Source: JAEUOS01 sp965279115
GTDB taxonomy: Bacteria > Pseudomonadota > Gammaproteobacteria > Burkholderiales > JAEUOS01
Assembly (NCBI GenBank): GCA_965279115.1
Contig: OZ257137.1
Location: forward strand, 3,100,001-3,164,000
Length of the DNA: 64,000 nucleotides
Direction of reading: 5' to 3'
Shown here: positions 51,062 through 61,352 of the stretch, piece after piece
Numbering within the stretch: the stretch's first letter is position 1
How the letters are laid out: each line of letters begins with the position of its first letter
Translations under genes and position numbers: made by a program
The notes under the pieces: model-generated
The model's input: the letters and a program-made list of their open reading frames with translations, nothing else
Told to the model about the DNA's origin: nothing
Database searches by the model: none

Positions 51062-52318
51062 CTAGGGCTTCGCCACAGCCTGTGCCGGTACGGGCGGCGC
51101 GGACGCGGGTGCGATTGCTGCGGCGGTCGCAGCCGGGGCTGCCGCCACTGGGGCTCCCGCCACGCGCACCTTGACACCCGGCACGAGCGTGCCCAGGTTG
51201 GTGCGGATGACTTGCGTGCCGGCCTTGATCGCGCCGGTCACCTCGGCCCAGGCCTGCTCCTCGTTGCGCGCCCCGACCTTCACCGCCACGCGGGTCAGGC
51301 GGGCATCCTCGATTGAATACAGCACGGTTTCGCCGCGCTCCTCGCGCAAAGCCGTGATCGGCACGGCCAGCACGGCGTCGCTGCGCGAGAGCGTCAGCAG
51401 GCCCTTGGCGAACATGCCGCCCTTCAAGGCGCTGTCGGCATTGGGAAGGTCGATATAGACCATGATCGAGCGCGAACCTGACGCGGCTTGCGGGGCGATT
51501 CGGGCAATGCGCCCGTTGAAGGCACGTTCGCCGAACCCCTCGACGCGGAACGCCACTTCCTGTCCGACCGACACGCTGGGAATCTCCCCTGCCGGCACGC
51601 CGGCCTCGATTTCCATGCGCGACAAGTCCACCAGGGTGATGAGTTTCATGTCCACCGAGGCCTTGTCGCCCACCTGTGCAGAGCGTTCGGCCACCAACCC
51701 CGCCCATGGTGCACGCACCACGGCGTCATCGAGGGACTTTTTCGCCAGCGTGACATTGGCTTCGGCGGCTTTCACCTGCGCCAGTGCGACGGTCGAATTG
51801 GCCAGCGTATTGTCGTAGGCCTGCTGCGAAATGAAGTTCTTGCGCAGGAGTTCCTCGTTGTTCTTGCGGGTGCGCTCGTTGTTTTCCCAGGTGGCGCGGT
51901 TGGCGGCGAGGGTGGCCAGCCGTTCGTCGAGCCGCGCCTGGTATTCGGCGGGATCGATGCGCGCCAGTACCTGCCCGGCCTTGACGGATTCGCCTTCGCG
52001 CACACGCAGTTCCAGCACTTCGCCTGCCACCTTGGCGCGCACGAAGGCGGAATGCACCGGCCGCATCTGGCCGGTGAGGGGTAGTTCGCGCCTGACTTCG
52101 CGAATTTCGGCCATGCCAAGGTCGGTGGCGGCGATTTCAATCATCTCAGGTGGTGCAGCCGTTGCCGGTGCGGCGGCGCCCTGCACTTTGCCTTTGGAGG
52201 GGCCGACGGTTGCCGCGTTTTCCGTTCCGGGTGTGCGCATGCGCTTGGCCAGGAGGCCGGCGCCGCCCGCGAGCAGTGCGCCGGAAACGGCGATGGCAAC
52301 GATGGTCACCGGCTTCAT
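51062..52318 (-). CDS. RND efflux periplasmic adaptor protein
   Basis: ATG 52318 gives 418 residues with an N-terminal membrane anchor (VTIVAIAVSGALLAGGAGLL). The lipoyl half-motifs ELRVREGESVKAGQVLARID and VVRAPWAGLVAERSAQVGD flank a helical hairpin (QQAYDNTLANSTVALAQVKA); the beta-barrel segment follows. The C-terminus is a long Ala/Pro-rich tail. It joins the RND pump to a TolC-like duct. Its ATG overlaps the tetR stop as ATGA. Confidence 0.94.
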   Translation of the reverse strand: MKPVTIVAIAVSGALLAGGAGLLAKRMRTPGTENAATVGPSKGKVQGAAAPATAAPPEMIEIAATDLGMAEIREVRRELPLTGQMRPVHSAFVRAKVAGEVLELRVREGESVKAGQVLARIDPAEYQARLDERLATLAANRATWENNERTRKNNEELLRKNFISQQAYDNTLANSTVALAQVKAAEANVTLAKKSLDDAVVRAPWAGLVAERSAQVGDKASVDMKLITLVDLSRMEIEAGVPAGEIPSVSVGQEVAFRVEGFGERAFNGRIARIAPQAASGSRSIMVYIDLPNADSALKGGMFAKGLLTLSRSDAVLAVPITALREERGETVLYSIEDARLTRVAVKVGARNEEQAWAEVTGAIKAGTQVIRTNLGTLVPGVKVRVAGAPVAAAPAATAAAIAPASAPPVPAQAVAKP

Positions 52319-53013
52319 GCGTGGGTTCCTTGTGTGGACGCGGCGCCGGTGCCGGGCGGGGCGGGTGCGAGACCGCGCAGCAGGATGTCGACGTGGGTCT
52401 CGAGCAGGGCGGCTCCGTCCGACAGGGTCGGCAGTTCGCCCTTGATGGCATGGCCAAAGCCGTGACGCCATGAGGAGATGAGCAGGAAGGGGGCGGTCAT
52501 CAGGTGCGCCACTTGCGCGATGTCGATGTGGCGGAACTCGCCACGCGCGACCCCGCGGGCGATGATGCGCTCCATTGCGGCCTGGCCCGGCAGAATGACT
52601 TCCTCGATGTAGAAACGTGCGAGCTCCGGGAAGTTCGCCGCCTCTGCGATCATCAGCTTGGGGATGCCGGCATGTCCGGTGGAGCCTATGCGTTGCCACC
52701 AGCCGCGCACCACCATCCGGATCAGGTCGGCAGTGGCGCCTTCGAACTGTTCGATCAGGCCGCGCACTTCCTGCAGCGGGGACACGAGGCCTTGCCGCAC
52801 GACGGCCTTGAACAGGTCCTCCTTGTTGGCGTAGTAGAGGTAGAGCGTGCCCTTGGACACGCCGGCGCGTTCGGCTACGTCATCGAGCCGGGTGCCGGCA
52901 TAGCCGCGCTCGGTGAAAATTTCCAGCGCAGCCGATACAAGTTCAGCGGGACGCGCATTTTTGCGGCGTTGCCAGCGCGGTTCGGCGCGCGGCACTTCTG
53001 ACATGGCAGACAT
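52315..53013 (-). CDS. TetR family transcriptional repressor of the efflux operon
   Basis: 232 residues from ATG 53013 (53004 and 53037 are alternatives). The helix-turn-helix is RLDDVAERAGVSKGTLYLYY, followed by NKEDLFKAVVRQ, the AcrR-like region. The C-terminal half forms the ligand-binding helices. It is transcribed with the adaptor and pump, and a perfect palindrome in front of it should be its operator, so efflux would be induced when the repressor binds a pump substrate. Confidence 0.93.
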   Translation of the reverse strand: MSAMSEVPRAEPRWQRRKNARPAELVSAALEIFTERGYAGTRLDDVAERAGVSKGTLYLYYANKEDLFKAVVRQGLVSPLQEVRGLIEQFEGATADLIRMVVRGWWQRIGSTGHAGIPKLMIAEAANFPELARFYIEEVILPGQAAMERIIARGVARGEFRHIDIAQVAHLMTAPFLLISSWRHGFGHAIKGELPTLSDGAALLETHVDILLRGLAPAPPGTGAASTQGTHA

Positions 53014-53064
53014 CGTGTGCGGCGAGTCCGCGGCCAACTGACCACGGACAATCGCAATTAAATA

Positions 53065-53078
53065 ACTGACCGGTCAGT
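53065..53078. promoter_or_regulatory. Palindromic operator upstream of tetR
   Basis: ACTGACCGGTCAGT is a perfect 14-base palindrome 52 bases upstream of the tetR start; two further flanking pairs (TA on the left, AA/AT on the right) nearly extend it. Size and position fit a TetR/AcrR-type operator over the promoter. No second copy is seen in the gap to the downstream di-iron gene. Confidence 0.7.
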
Positions 53079-53128
53079 AATATATTCTCGATCTAGCCTT
53101 TCCGTCAAGGCATTTGCGCGCCTCCCAT

Positions 53129-53908
53129 TCATGCAGGCAGGCGATAGTGTTCCTGTGTCATGAGATCGACACCGCAGTCCATGCCGGCGACCCAATCGAG
53201 CAGCCGATTGACCATGTCCTTGCCGACAAAGCGCTGTCCATGCTGGGGCACGACGGCCTCAATATCCATGCCGCGCGCCATGTTGGCCCACAACCGCCCG
53301 ACCTTGCGGCTGATCATGTAGCGGCGATGAAAGCCCTCCATATGTGCCACGTGTCGGTCGAAATCAGCGACCGGCATGGCGGCGTCAGTGCCACTCACCA
53401 GCGAAGCACCCAGGTCGCCGGAAAAAAGGATGCGGCTGACCGGATCATAGAACTGGAAATTGCCTTCCGAGTGCAGGAAATGCGCCGGTACGGCGACGAT
53501 GCTGTTCTCGCCAAGGGGAATGCGCGATCCGCCGTCCGGGATCGGCACGATCCTGCCTTGGGTCTTGCCGGCACCAGCGAAATGCGGCACGAAGCGCGAC
53601 CACAGGCGCGAGACATGCAGCTTGCAGTTCGATCCTGTCAGCCAGCGCCCCACCGACGCAACGATGTCCGGGTCGGCATGCGAGGCAAGAAGCAGGTCGA
53701 GTTGCTTGGGAGGCACGTAGCGGCCGATGCTGACGAACAATTCGTTGTAGGTCATGGCTCCACCCGGGTCGATCAGGGCGGCATGACCATTGTCGATGAC
53801 AAGAAACTGGTTGGCCTGTACCGCTTCACCGCCCTCCTCGGCCACGAGTTCGGAATACATCAGGCAGACGTGCTTGCCATTGTCGAAAAGAACGTGGCCC
53901 TGAGCCAT
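53129..53908 (-). CDS. Oxygen-binding di-iron protein, flavodiiron-like beta-lactamase fold
   Basis: 259 residues. ATG 53908 has a perfect GGAGG nine bases upstream. The metallo-beta-lactamase fold shows LLASHADPDIVAS in place of the classic HxHxDH, then PAHFLHSEGNFQFYDP, RILFSGDLGASLV and VVPQHGQRFVG: the ligand set of the ODP branch of flavodiiron proteins. There is no flavodoxin domain, so it is not an NO or O2 reductase of the usual two-domain kind and may sense or bind oxygen. An FNR-type site lies upstream, tying it to low-oxygen conditions. Confidence 0.87.
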   Translation of the reverse strand: MAQGHVLFDNGKHVCLMYSELVAEEGGEAVQANQFLVIDNGHAALIDPGGAMTYNELFVSIGRYVPPKQLDLLLASHADPDIVASVGRWLTGSNCKLHVSRLWSRFVPHFAGAGKTQGRIVPIPDGGSRIPLGENSIVAVPAHFLHSEGNFQFYDPVSRILFSGDLGASLVSGTDAAMPVADFDRHVAHMEGFHRRYMISRKVGRLWANMARGMDIEAVVPQHGQRFVGKDMVNRLLDWVAGMDCGVDLMTQEHYRLPA

Positions 53909-53984
53909 GGGAACCTCCGCGATTGATCCAACCGGACGTGGATGCCGGGCGCCCGGATGCGGACGGCCGAGTGTGCAAGGGCCA

Positions 53985-54025
53985 AGGTTAGCCCTGTGGT
54001 TGGACAGGTCTTTGATGCATGTCAA
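53985..54025 (-). promoter_or_regulatory. FNR/Anr/Dnr-type box and -10 upstream of the di-iron gene
   Basis: On the minus strand TTGACATGCATCAA (54025-54012) matches the TTGAC-N4-ATCAA consensus of FNR-family regulators at every defined position. A weak -10, TAACCT (53990-53985), is placed so that the box is centred about 41 bases before the predicted start, the normal position for class II activation. This predicts induction under low oxygen or by NO. Confidence 0.7.
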
Positions 54026-54137
54026 CGGCATTTTGCGGAACAGCATGGCGCCGCCATGACCTCGGCAACAGCAGGGTTGTTTGGCCGGATTGCGGGAATC
54101 ATTGAATTGCGCGCGACTCTGCTGTAAGGTTCACGCC

Positions 54138-54285
54138 GCAGCTAGGGGTCCTGGCGGAAGGGCAATCGTGCCGCGCCGGGTGAGAGAGTCCCTCAAAGAC
54201 CTGATGCGGGTAATGCCGCCGTAGGGAAGCTGATGCTCTCTCGACCCCTGGCGTTTGATTCCGCACCCGCGGAGAAAGACGAATC
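54138..54285 (+). promoter_or_regulatory. TPP riboswitch (aptamer 54138-54231) and expression platform
   Basis: The thi-box is clear: CCTGATGCGGGTAATGCCG then CGTAGGGAAGCTG, with the 5' partner CAGCTAGGGGTCC and GTGAGAGAGTCC. Closing helix CAGCT/AGCTG is intact. Downstream, CTCTCTC (54235-54241) and GACCCCT (54242-54248) are complementary to GAGAGAG (54181-54187) and AGGGGTC (54143-54149) inside the aptamer, so ligand binding and an alternative fold compete. The thiC ribosome-binding site GGAGA follows, so translation control is likely. Confidence 0.92.
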
Positions 54286-56199
<1,914 letters not shown>

Positions 56200-56221
56200 G
56201 GCATAACCGGGGACGTATGTC

Positions 56222-56596
56222 GTGGAGTTCAACAGCAGGCGATTTGGCGAGGTGGTCGTTGCCGCCCCGGTAGGCCGCATCGATCACGCCAGTGCCGAAG
56301 ATTTCAGGCTGAAACTGGCCCCGGCGCTGGAGCTTTGTGTCGAGGGCAGCGACCGGGTGGTGCTTGATTTCTCGGGGGTCGAGTACATCAGCAGCGTGGG
56401 CTTGCGGGTACTCATGCTCGCCGCCAAGCAGGTCAAGGCCCAGAAGGGCATGATCGTGATCGCCGCGATGCAGCCGGTGGTCAAGGAAATCTTCGACATC
56501 AGCCGCTTCAATTTTGTTTTCGCCGCCTTTCCCGCCGTGCGCGAGGCGGTGGCCGACCTGTCCACGCAGGCCCTCGCGCTGTACGACGCCGCTTGA
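56222..56596 (+). CDS. STAS-domain anti-sigma factor antagonist
   Basis: 124 residues, GTG start 22 bases after thiC. STAS fold with DRVVLDFSGVEYISSVGLRV: the serine pair at 57-58 aligns with the phosphorylated serine of SpoIIAA/RsbV. Such proteins, when dephosphorylated, bind and remove an RsbW-like kinase from its target. A matching kinase-like ATPase is at 60909 and a SpoIIE-type phosphatase at 57567, forming a complete partner-switching set. Confidence 0.92.
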   Translation: MEFNSRRFGEVVVAAPVGRIDHASAEDFRLKLAPALELCVEGSDRVVLDFSGVEYISSVGLRVLMLAAKQVKAQKGMIVIAAMQPVVKEIFDISRFNFVFAAFPAVREAVADLSTQALALYDAA

Positions 56597-56610
56597 GCGA
56601 GGACCGCGGC

Positions 56611-57570
56611 ATGAAGACCATCCGCCTGTGGGGCACCCGGGGCTCGATCCCGGTGGCGCTCACGGCAGCACAAGTGCGCGCCAAGATCGAGGCGGTATTG
56701 CGTGGTGCGCGCGGCGTGGATCTCGGCAGCGACGCGGCCATCAAGCAGCATCTCGACGGCCTCGAGTTTCATCGCACCGGCACTTTTGGCGGACACTCGT
56801 CCTGCGTGGAAATCGATACCGGTGGCGGTGAATACATCTTGTGCGACCTTGGCAGCGGTGTCCGCCCTTTCGGCCAGGCGATGATGGCGCGCCACGGCCC
56901 GGGCAAGCCGCAGACCTACAACGTGTTCATGTCCCACCTGCATTGGGACCACATCATGGGCCTGCCGTTTTTCACACCGGCCTACATCCCCGGCAACCGG
57001 CTGGTGATTCATGGCTGCCACGAACGGCTGCGCGAGGCTTTCGTGCGCCAGCAGGCCGAGCCGTCATTTCCGGTCGACTTCTCGACCGTCGAAAAGCAGA
57101 TTGAATTCGTCACCCTCGAACCAGGCCGGCGTTACGAGGTGGCCGGCGTCACGGTTACACCGAAGAAGCAGATGCATGCCGGTGACTCCTACGGCTATCG
57201 CTTCGAGGCAGGCGGCCGGTCGGTGGTGTATTCCACCGACTCCGAGCACAAGCTCGACGATCCGGATGAAACCGATGGCTTCATCGAATTCTTTCGCGAT
57301 GCGGATGTCGTCATATTCGACGCCATGTATTCGCTGGCCGACGCCATCTCGGTGAAGGCCGACTGGGGGCATTCCAGCAACGTCGTGGGCGTGGAATTGT
57401 GCCAGCTGGCCGGCGTCAAGCACCTGGTGATGTACCACCATGAGCCGGCTTTTGACGATGCGGCGATCGAACGCGTCCTGGCCGACACCCGGCGTTTCGA
57501 GGAGATCACCCGTTCCGGCGAACCCTTGCGGGTTTCGGCCGCCTTCGACGGGATGGAAATCGCGTTGTGA
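56611..57570 (+). CDS. Metallo-beta-lactamase-fold hydrolase
   Basis: ATG 56611 has GAGGA seven bases upstream and gives 319 residues; a TTG at 56593 overlapping the STAS stop would add six. Zinc motif HLHWDH in FMSHLHWDHIMGLPFF, plus MHAGDSYGYR, YSTDSEH and an HSS segment, are typical of a group that includes cyclic nucleotide phosphodiesterase-like and AroM/PhnP-like enzymes. It is embedded between the STAS and phosphatase genes, with the stop overlapping the next start as GTGA. A signalling-related hydrolase is an attractive guess, not shown by sequence. Confidence 0.85.
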   Translation: MKTIRLWGTRGSIPVALTAAQVRAKIEAVLRGARGVDLGSDAAIKQHLDGLEFHRTGTFGGHSSCVEIDTGGGEYILCDLGSGVRPFGQAMMARHGPGKPQTYNVFMSHLHWDHIMGLPFFTPAYIPGNRLVIHGCHERLREAFVRQQAEPSFPVDFSTVEKQIEFVTLEPGRRYEVAGVTVTPKKQMHAGDSYGYRFEAGGRSVVYSTDSEHKLDDPDETDGFIEFFRDADVVIFDAMYSLADAISVKADWGHSSNVVGVELCQLAGVKHLVMYHHEPAFDDAAIERVLADTRRFEEITRSGEPLRVSAAFDGMEIAL

Positions 57571-59690
57571 GTCTCGCCCCGGCGCCCGCGGCGTCGCTTG
57601 CGAGGATGCGCTGGTTGGGTGCCGGCGTCGCGCTGCTTCTGGCGGTGGCGACGCTCCTGGGCGCGCCATGGCAGCGACGCCTGCAACTGGCGTGGTTCGA
57701 CAGTTACCAGAGCATCCTGCCGCGCAAGGTGCAATCGATGCCGGCGGTCATTGTCGAGATCGACGAAAAAAGCCTCAATGAAATCGGCCAGTGGCCGTGG
57801 CCACGCACCGAGACCGCGCGACTGATCGACCGCATCGCCGCGGCGGCGCCTGCCGCTATCGGCATCGACCTGTTGTGGCCCCAGCCGGACCGGCTTTCCC
57901 CGGAGGCGATCGCCCGCACATTGCCGCAGAGCGAGAGCGTCACCCGCGAAAGGCTCCTGGCCTTGCCTTCGAATGACAAGGTCCTGGCCGACGCGGTCGC
58001 AAGGGCGCCGGTCGTGCTGGCGATCGCCGGGGAGTACCAACCGACCGCCAATGCCTTGCGTGCACCGCCTTTTCGCATCTCGGGCGGAGCGCGCGCGACG
58101 ACCCTGCATGCCTACAAGGGGGTGCTGACCAGCCTTGAGAGTATCGACCGGACGGCCGCGGGCCACGGCCTGATATCCACCGAGCCCGAAGGCGGGGTGG
58201 TACGCCACATGCCGCTGGTGGCAAGCATCGGCGGCACGCTGGTTCCCGGACTGGAACTGGAGATGCTGCGCATCGCCGCGGGGCGTGGCGCAATTGCCCT
58301 GGAACTCGAGGCGGGGCGCCCCCGCCGGGTTGCCGTCGAGGGCGTCATTTTTCCGCTCGAGCCGGATGGCTCCGCGTGGTTGCACTTTGCAAAGCAGGAC
58401 GAATACCGCACTCGCTATGTTTCCGCAGCGGATGTGATGGCCGGGCGGATTCCCCAGGAACGACTTGCGCAAAAGCTGGTTCTCATCGGTATCACCGGCC
58501 TGGGGCTGCTTGATTACCAGACGGTTTCCGGCGGGCAGCGCATGCCGGGCGTGGAGGTCCATGCACAGCTACTTGAAATGATTTTCGACGGGACTTCGCT
58601 GACGCGGCCGCGCTGGGTGGCAGGACTTGAATGGCTGGTGTACGGCGCGGGCGCACTCCTGCTGGTCTGGCTGGTGCCGGCTGTGGCACCCAGGCGCGCG
58701 CTGGCGGTAGGCGGCATCGTTCTCGTGGCGACGGTGGCTCTTGGCTGGGCCGGTTTCGCGGCAGCGCATGTGCTCTTCGACGCGGCCAACCCGGCGCTCA
58801 ATCTCGGGCTGGTCTTCGGGGCGTTGCTCGCCGTTTCGCTTGTCGAGGCCAACCGGCGCGAGCGTATGCTCCAGGCGGAAGTACAGCGCCAGCGCGAGGA
58901 AGCGGCGCGGGTGGCGGGTGAACTCGAGGCGGCGCGGCGCATTCAGACCGGAATCCTGCCCCGGCCCGACGCCCTGCGCGCAGACCCGCGCATTGAAGTC
59001 GCCGCCGAGATGACGCCGGCCCGCGAGGTGGGCGGTGACCTCTACGATTTCTTTCCGCTGGATCGCAACCGGCTGTTTTTCCTGATCGGCGACGTGTCCG
59101 GCAAAGGCCTGCCGGCAAGCATCTTCATGGCGGTATCCAAAGCCCTCTACAAGAGCAACGTGTTGCGCAGCGGCGGAGGCCATGCCGACGTCGTGCTGGC
59201 AGGCGAATTGATGACAGCGGCCAATGCGGAGGTATCGCGCGAGAACGGCGAGGCGATGTTTGTGACGCTCTTCGCCGGCATTCTCGATCTCGAAAGCGGC
59301 ATGCTGGCCTATTGCAATGCCGGCCATGACAACCCCGCGGTGATTGCCGCCAACGGGTCGCTGACGCATCTCTCCGATGGCGACGGCCCGCCGCTGTGCG
59401 TGGTCGACGAGTTCGAGTATCACGGCGCGCTGGCCAGGATCGAGCCGGGCGACCTGATATGCATGGTGACCGACGGAGTCACCGAGGCGCAGGATCCGGA
59501 CGCCAACCTTTACGGCAGTGCAAGACTGCGCGCAATCCAGGAAACGGTGCACGGCCAGGGCATGGGCGCCGCCGGTCTGTTGACCGCAGTGAGCGCGGAC
59601 GTCGCGCGCTTCGTCGACGGCGCGGAACCGGCGGACGACCTGACCATTCTTGCGCTGCGCTGGAATGGCCCTGCCCGGTCGGGCTCCTAG
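57567..59690 (+). CDS. CHASE2 sensor fused to SpoIIE/PP2C-type serine phosphatase
   Basis: 707 residues. One helix (15-33), then a periplasmic CHASE2 domain (about 45-340, with VEIDEKSLNEIGQWPWPR), three helices (353-430), a coiled coil (430-465, RRERMLQAEVQRQREEAA) and a PP2C-like domain (about 480-700) with AREVGGDLYDFF, LIGDVSGKGLPASIFMAV and CNAGHDNPAV. The metal-binding aspartates are present. It should sense an envelope signal and dephosphorylate the STAS antagonist. GTG start overlaps the hydrolase stop. Its TAG stop shares the bases CTAG with the opposite-strand OmpA-like gene. Confidence 0.93.
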   Translation: MSLAPAPAASLARMRWLGAGVALLLAVATLLGAPWQRRLQLAWFDSYQSILPRKVQSMPAVIVEIDEKSLNEIGQWPWPRTETARLIDRIAAAAPAAIGIDLLWPQPDRLSPEAIARTLPQSESVTRERLLALPSNDKVLADAVARAPVVLAIAGEYQPTANALRAPPFRISGGARATTLHAYKGVLTSLESIDRTAAGHGLISTEPEGGVVRHMPLVASIGGTLVPGLELEMLRIAAGRGAIALELEAGRPRRVAVEGVIFPLEPDGSAWLHFAKQDEYRTRYVSAADVMAGRIPQERLAQKLVLIGITGLGLLDYQTVSGGQRMPGVEVHAQLLEMIFDGTSLTRPRWVAGLEWLVYGAGALLLVWLVPAVAPRRALAVGGIVLVATVALGWAGFAAAHVLFDAANPALNLGLVFGALLAVSLVEANRRERMLQAEVQRQREEAARVAGELEAARRIQTGILPRPDALRADPRIEVAAEMTPAREVGGDLYDFFPLDRNRLFFLIGDVSGKGLPASIFMAVSKALYKSNVLRSGGGHADVVLAGELMTAANAEVSRENGEAMFVTLFAGILDLESGMLAYCNAGHDNPAVIAANGSLTHLSDGDGPPLCVVDEFEYHGALARIEPGDLICMVTDGVTEAQDPDANLYGSARLRAIQETVHGQGMGAAGLLTAVSADVARFVDGAEPADDLTILALRWNGPARSGS

Positions 59691-60304
59691 CGGACGATGA
59701 TCTCGACGCGGCGGTTGCGTGCTTCCGCGACGTTGTCCGCCGTAGGTACGAGGGGTTCCCGCTCGCCCCGCCCGCTGGCCTGTACATTTTCCGCGGCGAT
59801 ACCGCGCCTGATCAACTCGCGCCGGATGGATTCGGCGCGTTGCAGGGACAGCGTGTCGTTGGCCGCTTGCGCACCGACCGTGTCGGTATGGCCGATGACC
59901 GCGACATCCGGCGCGGGCCTGCCGGCGATTTCCGTGAACACCTTCTCGACCACCGCCCGGGATTCGTCGGTCAAGGTATCTTTGCCCTCGATGAAGTACA
60001 GGACGAACGAGGCTGGCCGCGGCGGCTGGGCGGCGAGTGCGGCACCGAACTTCGCCTGCACTTCGGCCGCGCTCGACGTAAACGGCAGCGGGCCCGCCGA
60101 TCCGGTGCGCGCTCCCGCATAGGGTTGTTCGAGAACGGCGCGCTTGTCGCCCTGCGCCATCGTGACAGCGGTGTTGCGACCGTCCTTTTCGGGCAGGAGG
60201 ATGACGGTATCGACCGGCGCAGGCGCGGCCGGCGGCGGCGGTGGGGAGGCGCAGGCCGCCAGTAGCGCTCCTGCGACGAGCGCCGGTGCGAGCCAGAGCG
60301 CCAT
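59687..60304 (-). CDS. OmpA-family lipoprotein
   Basis: ATG 60304 gives 205 residues; ATG 60322 would overlap the fecR-like stop. A lipoprotein signal ends LLAACAS (LAAC lipobox), then a Pro-rich linker, a central region and an OmpA peptidoglycan-binding domain with VAVIGHTDTVGAQAANDTLS and NRRVEIIVR, including the Asp and Arg that hold diaminopimelate. It anchors to the outer membrane and binds the cell wall. It is transcribed after the fecR-like gene and in opposite direction to the phosphatase. Confidence 0.93.
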   Translation of the reverse strand: MALWLAPALVAGALLAACASPPPPPAAPAPVDTVILLPEKDGRNTAVTMAQGDKRAVLEQPYAGARTGSAGPLPFTSSAAEVQAKFGAALAAQPPRPASFVLYFIEGKDTLTDESRAVVEKVFTEIAGRPAPDVAVIGHTDTVGAQAANDTLSLQRAESIRRELIRRGIAAENVQASGRGEREPLVPTADNVAEARNRRVEIIVR

Positions 60305-60305
60305 G

Positions 60306-60764
60306 TCAGCGGCCCGGCGCATCGGCTGCGCTCACGACGAATTCGGTGCCGCGCACGCCCAGAATCGCGGCGGGCGTGCGAACGGTCATGGCGTCGGGCG
60401 ACTGCTTGGCGATCTTGCCGGATATCACCGCCAGCGTACCCTGCCTGAGTGAGCTGTCGAAGCGGCCCTGATGGGTGGTGGTGTCAAAGGCATAGCGATC
60501 GAGCACCAGGGCGCTGTTTGGTCCGGCCGAGAGGATCGAGTTGTCGCTCATGGTCACGCCCACCGAGCCATCGGCACCGGTGCGCAACTCGTCCCCTGCC
60601 TGCAGGCGCGCACCGGGCGTGGCGGGCAATGCCTGGCCGGCGCGTTGCACAGAGACCTGCCCCTTGGCCACCTTGATGCGCCCGATCTCGGTGGATTGGG
60701 CAACTGCCTGCGCGGACAGCCCAAGCATGGTTGCGGCGAAGACCGCGAGTCTGACTTTTCCCAT
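60306..60764 (-). CDS. FecR-domain exported protein
   Basis: ATG 60764 gives 152 residues with a signal peptide (VRLAVFAATMLGLSAQAVAQ). FecR domain: VAKGQVSVQRAGQALPATPG, LQAGDELRTGADGSVGVTMSD, LRQGTLAVISGKIAK, VRTPAAILGVRGTEFVVS. This short form lacks the cytoplasmic anti-sigma segment and membrane helix of true FecR; such periplasmic proteins are often next to CHASE2 genes. Its stop is one base before the OmpA-like ATG, so the two are coupled. Confidence 0.92.
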   Translation of the reverse strand: MGKVRLAVFAATMLGLSAQAVAQSTEIGRIKVAKGQVSVQRAGQALPATPGARLQAGDELRTGADGSVGVTMSDNSILSAGPNSALVLDRYAFDTTTHQGRFDSSLRQGTLAVISGKIAKQSPDAMTVRTPAAILGVRGTEFVVSAADAPGR

Positions 60765-60908
60765 TCCGTGTTCCCCTGTATCGCCCCGCAGCCGGAAGCG
60801 GTGTTGCCGTTGTTGTGGCGAATTTTGCCTGCCGTAGAATACCAAAGCGGCGATTCCGGCCGCCATTGTTGCACCAGAGCCCCCGAACGGGCAGGTAAAG
60901 GCGGTTGA

Positions 60909-61337
60909 TTGACGACCCACGAAGAGCGGGCATTCGAGGCCCGTCTTGCGCATCTCGGTCCGGCGATTGAATTCGTCGAATCGGTGTGTGCTGCCCGTGG
61001 TGTTGCACGGCCGGATGCGTTGCGCCTGGCGTTCATCGTCGAGGAGCTTTTCACCAATACCGTCATGCATGGTCATGGCGGCGATTGTGCGGCACCGGTT
61101 ACGCTGGGCCTGGGTTTCGAGGCGGACGTCGTGTCGCTTGATTACGCCGACAGTGCGCGGGCCTACAACCCGCTGGACCACTTCCATGGCGAGCCCTCCG
61201 GCATCGCCACGACCCTGACCATGCGCCCGGTGGGTGGGCTCGGTGCCTACCTCGTCGGCCAGTTGATCGAAACCGGCCGCTATGCCCGCGAGGGGGAGCG
61301 CAACGTCCTGCACCTGCGCCTGCCGCGGGAGGGCTGA
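60909..61337 (+). CDS. Anti-sigma factor kinase-like ATPase (RsbW/SpoIIAB type)
   Basis: 142 residues, TTG start with AAAGGCGG upstream. GHKL ATPase motifs: N box EELFTNTVMHGHGG and the glycine-rich lid PVGGLGAYLVGQLIE; DYADSARAYNP carries the G1-like aspartate. This is the kinase/binding partner of STAS antagonists, completing the partner-switching set with the genes at 56222 and 57567. Its target (a sigma factor or other effector) is not in the window. Confidence 0.9.
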   Translation: MTTHEERAFEARLAHLGPAIEFVESVCAARGVARPDALRLAFIVEELFTNTVMHGHGGDCAAPVTLGLGFEADVVSLDYADSARAYNPLDHFHGEPSGIATTLTMRPVGGLGAYLVGQLIETGRYAREGERNVLHLRLPREG

Positions 61338-61352
61338 TCGGAGGGGCAGGGC

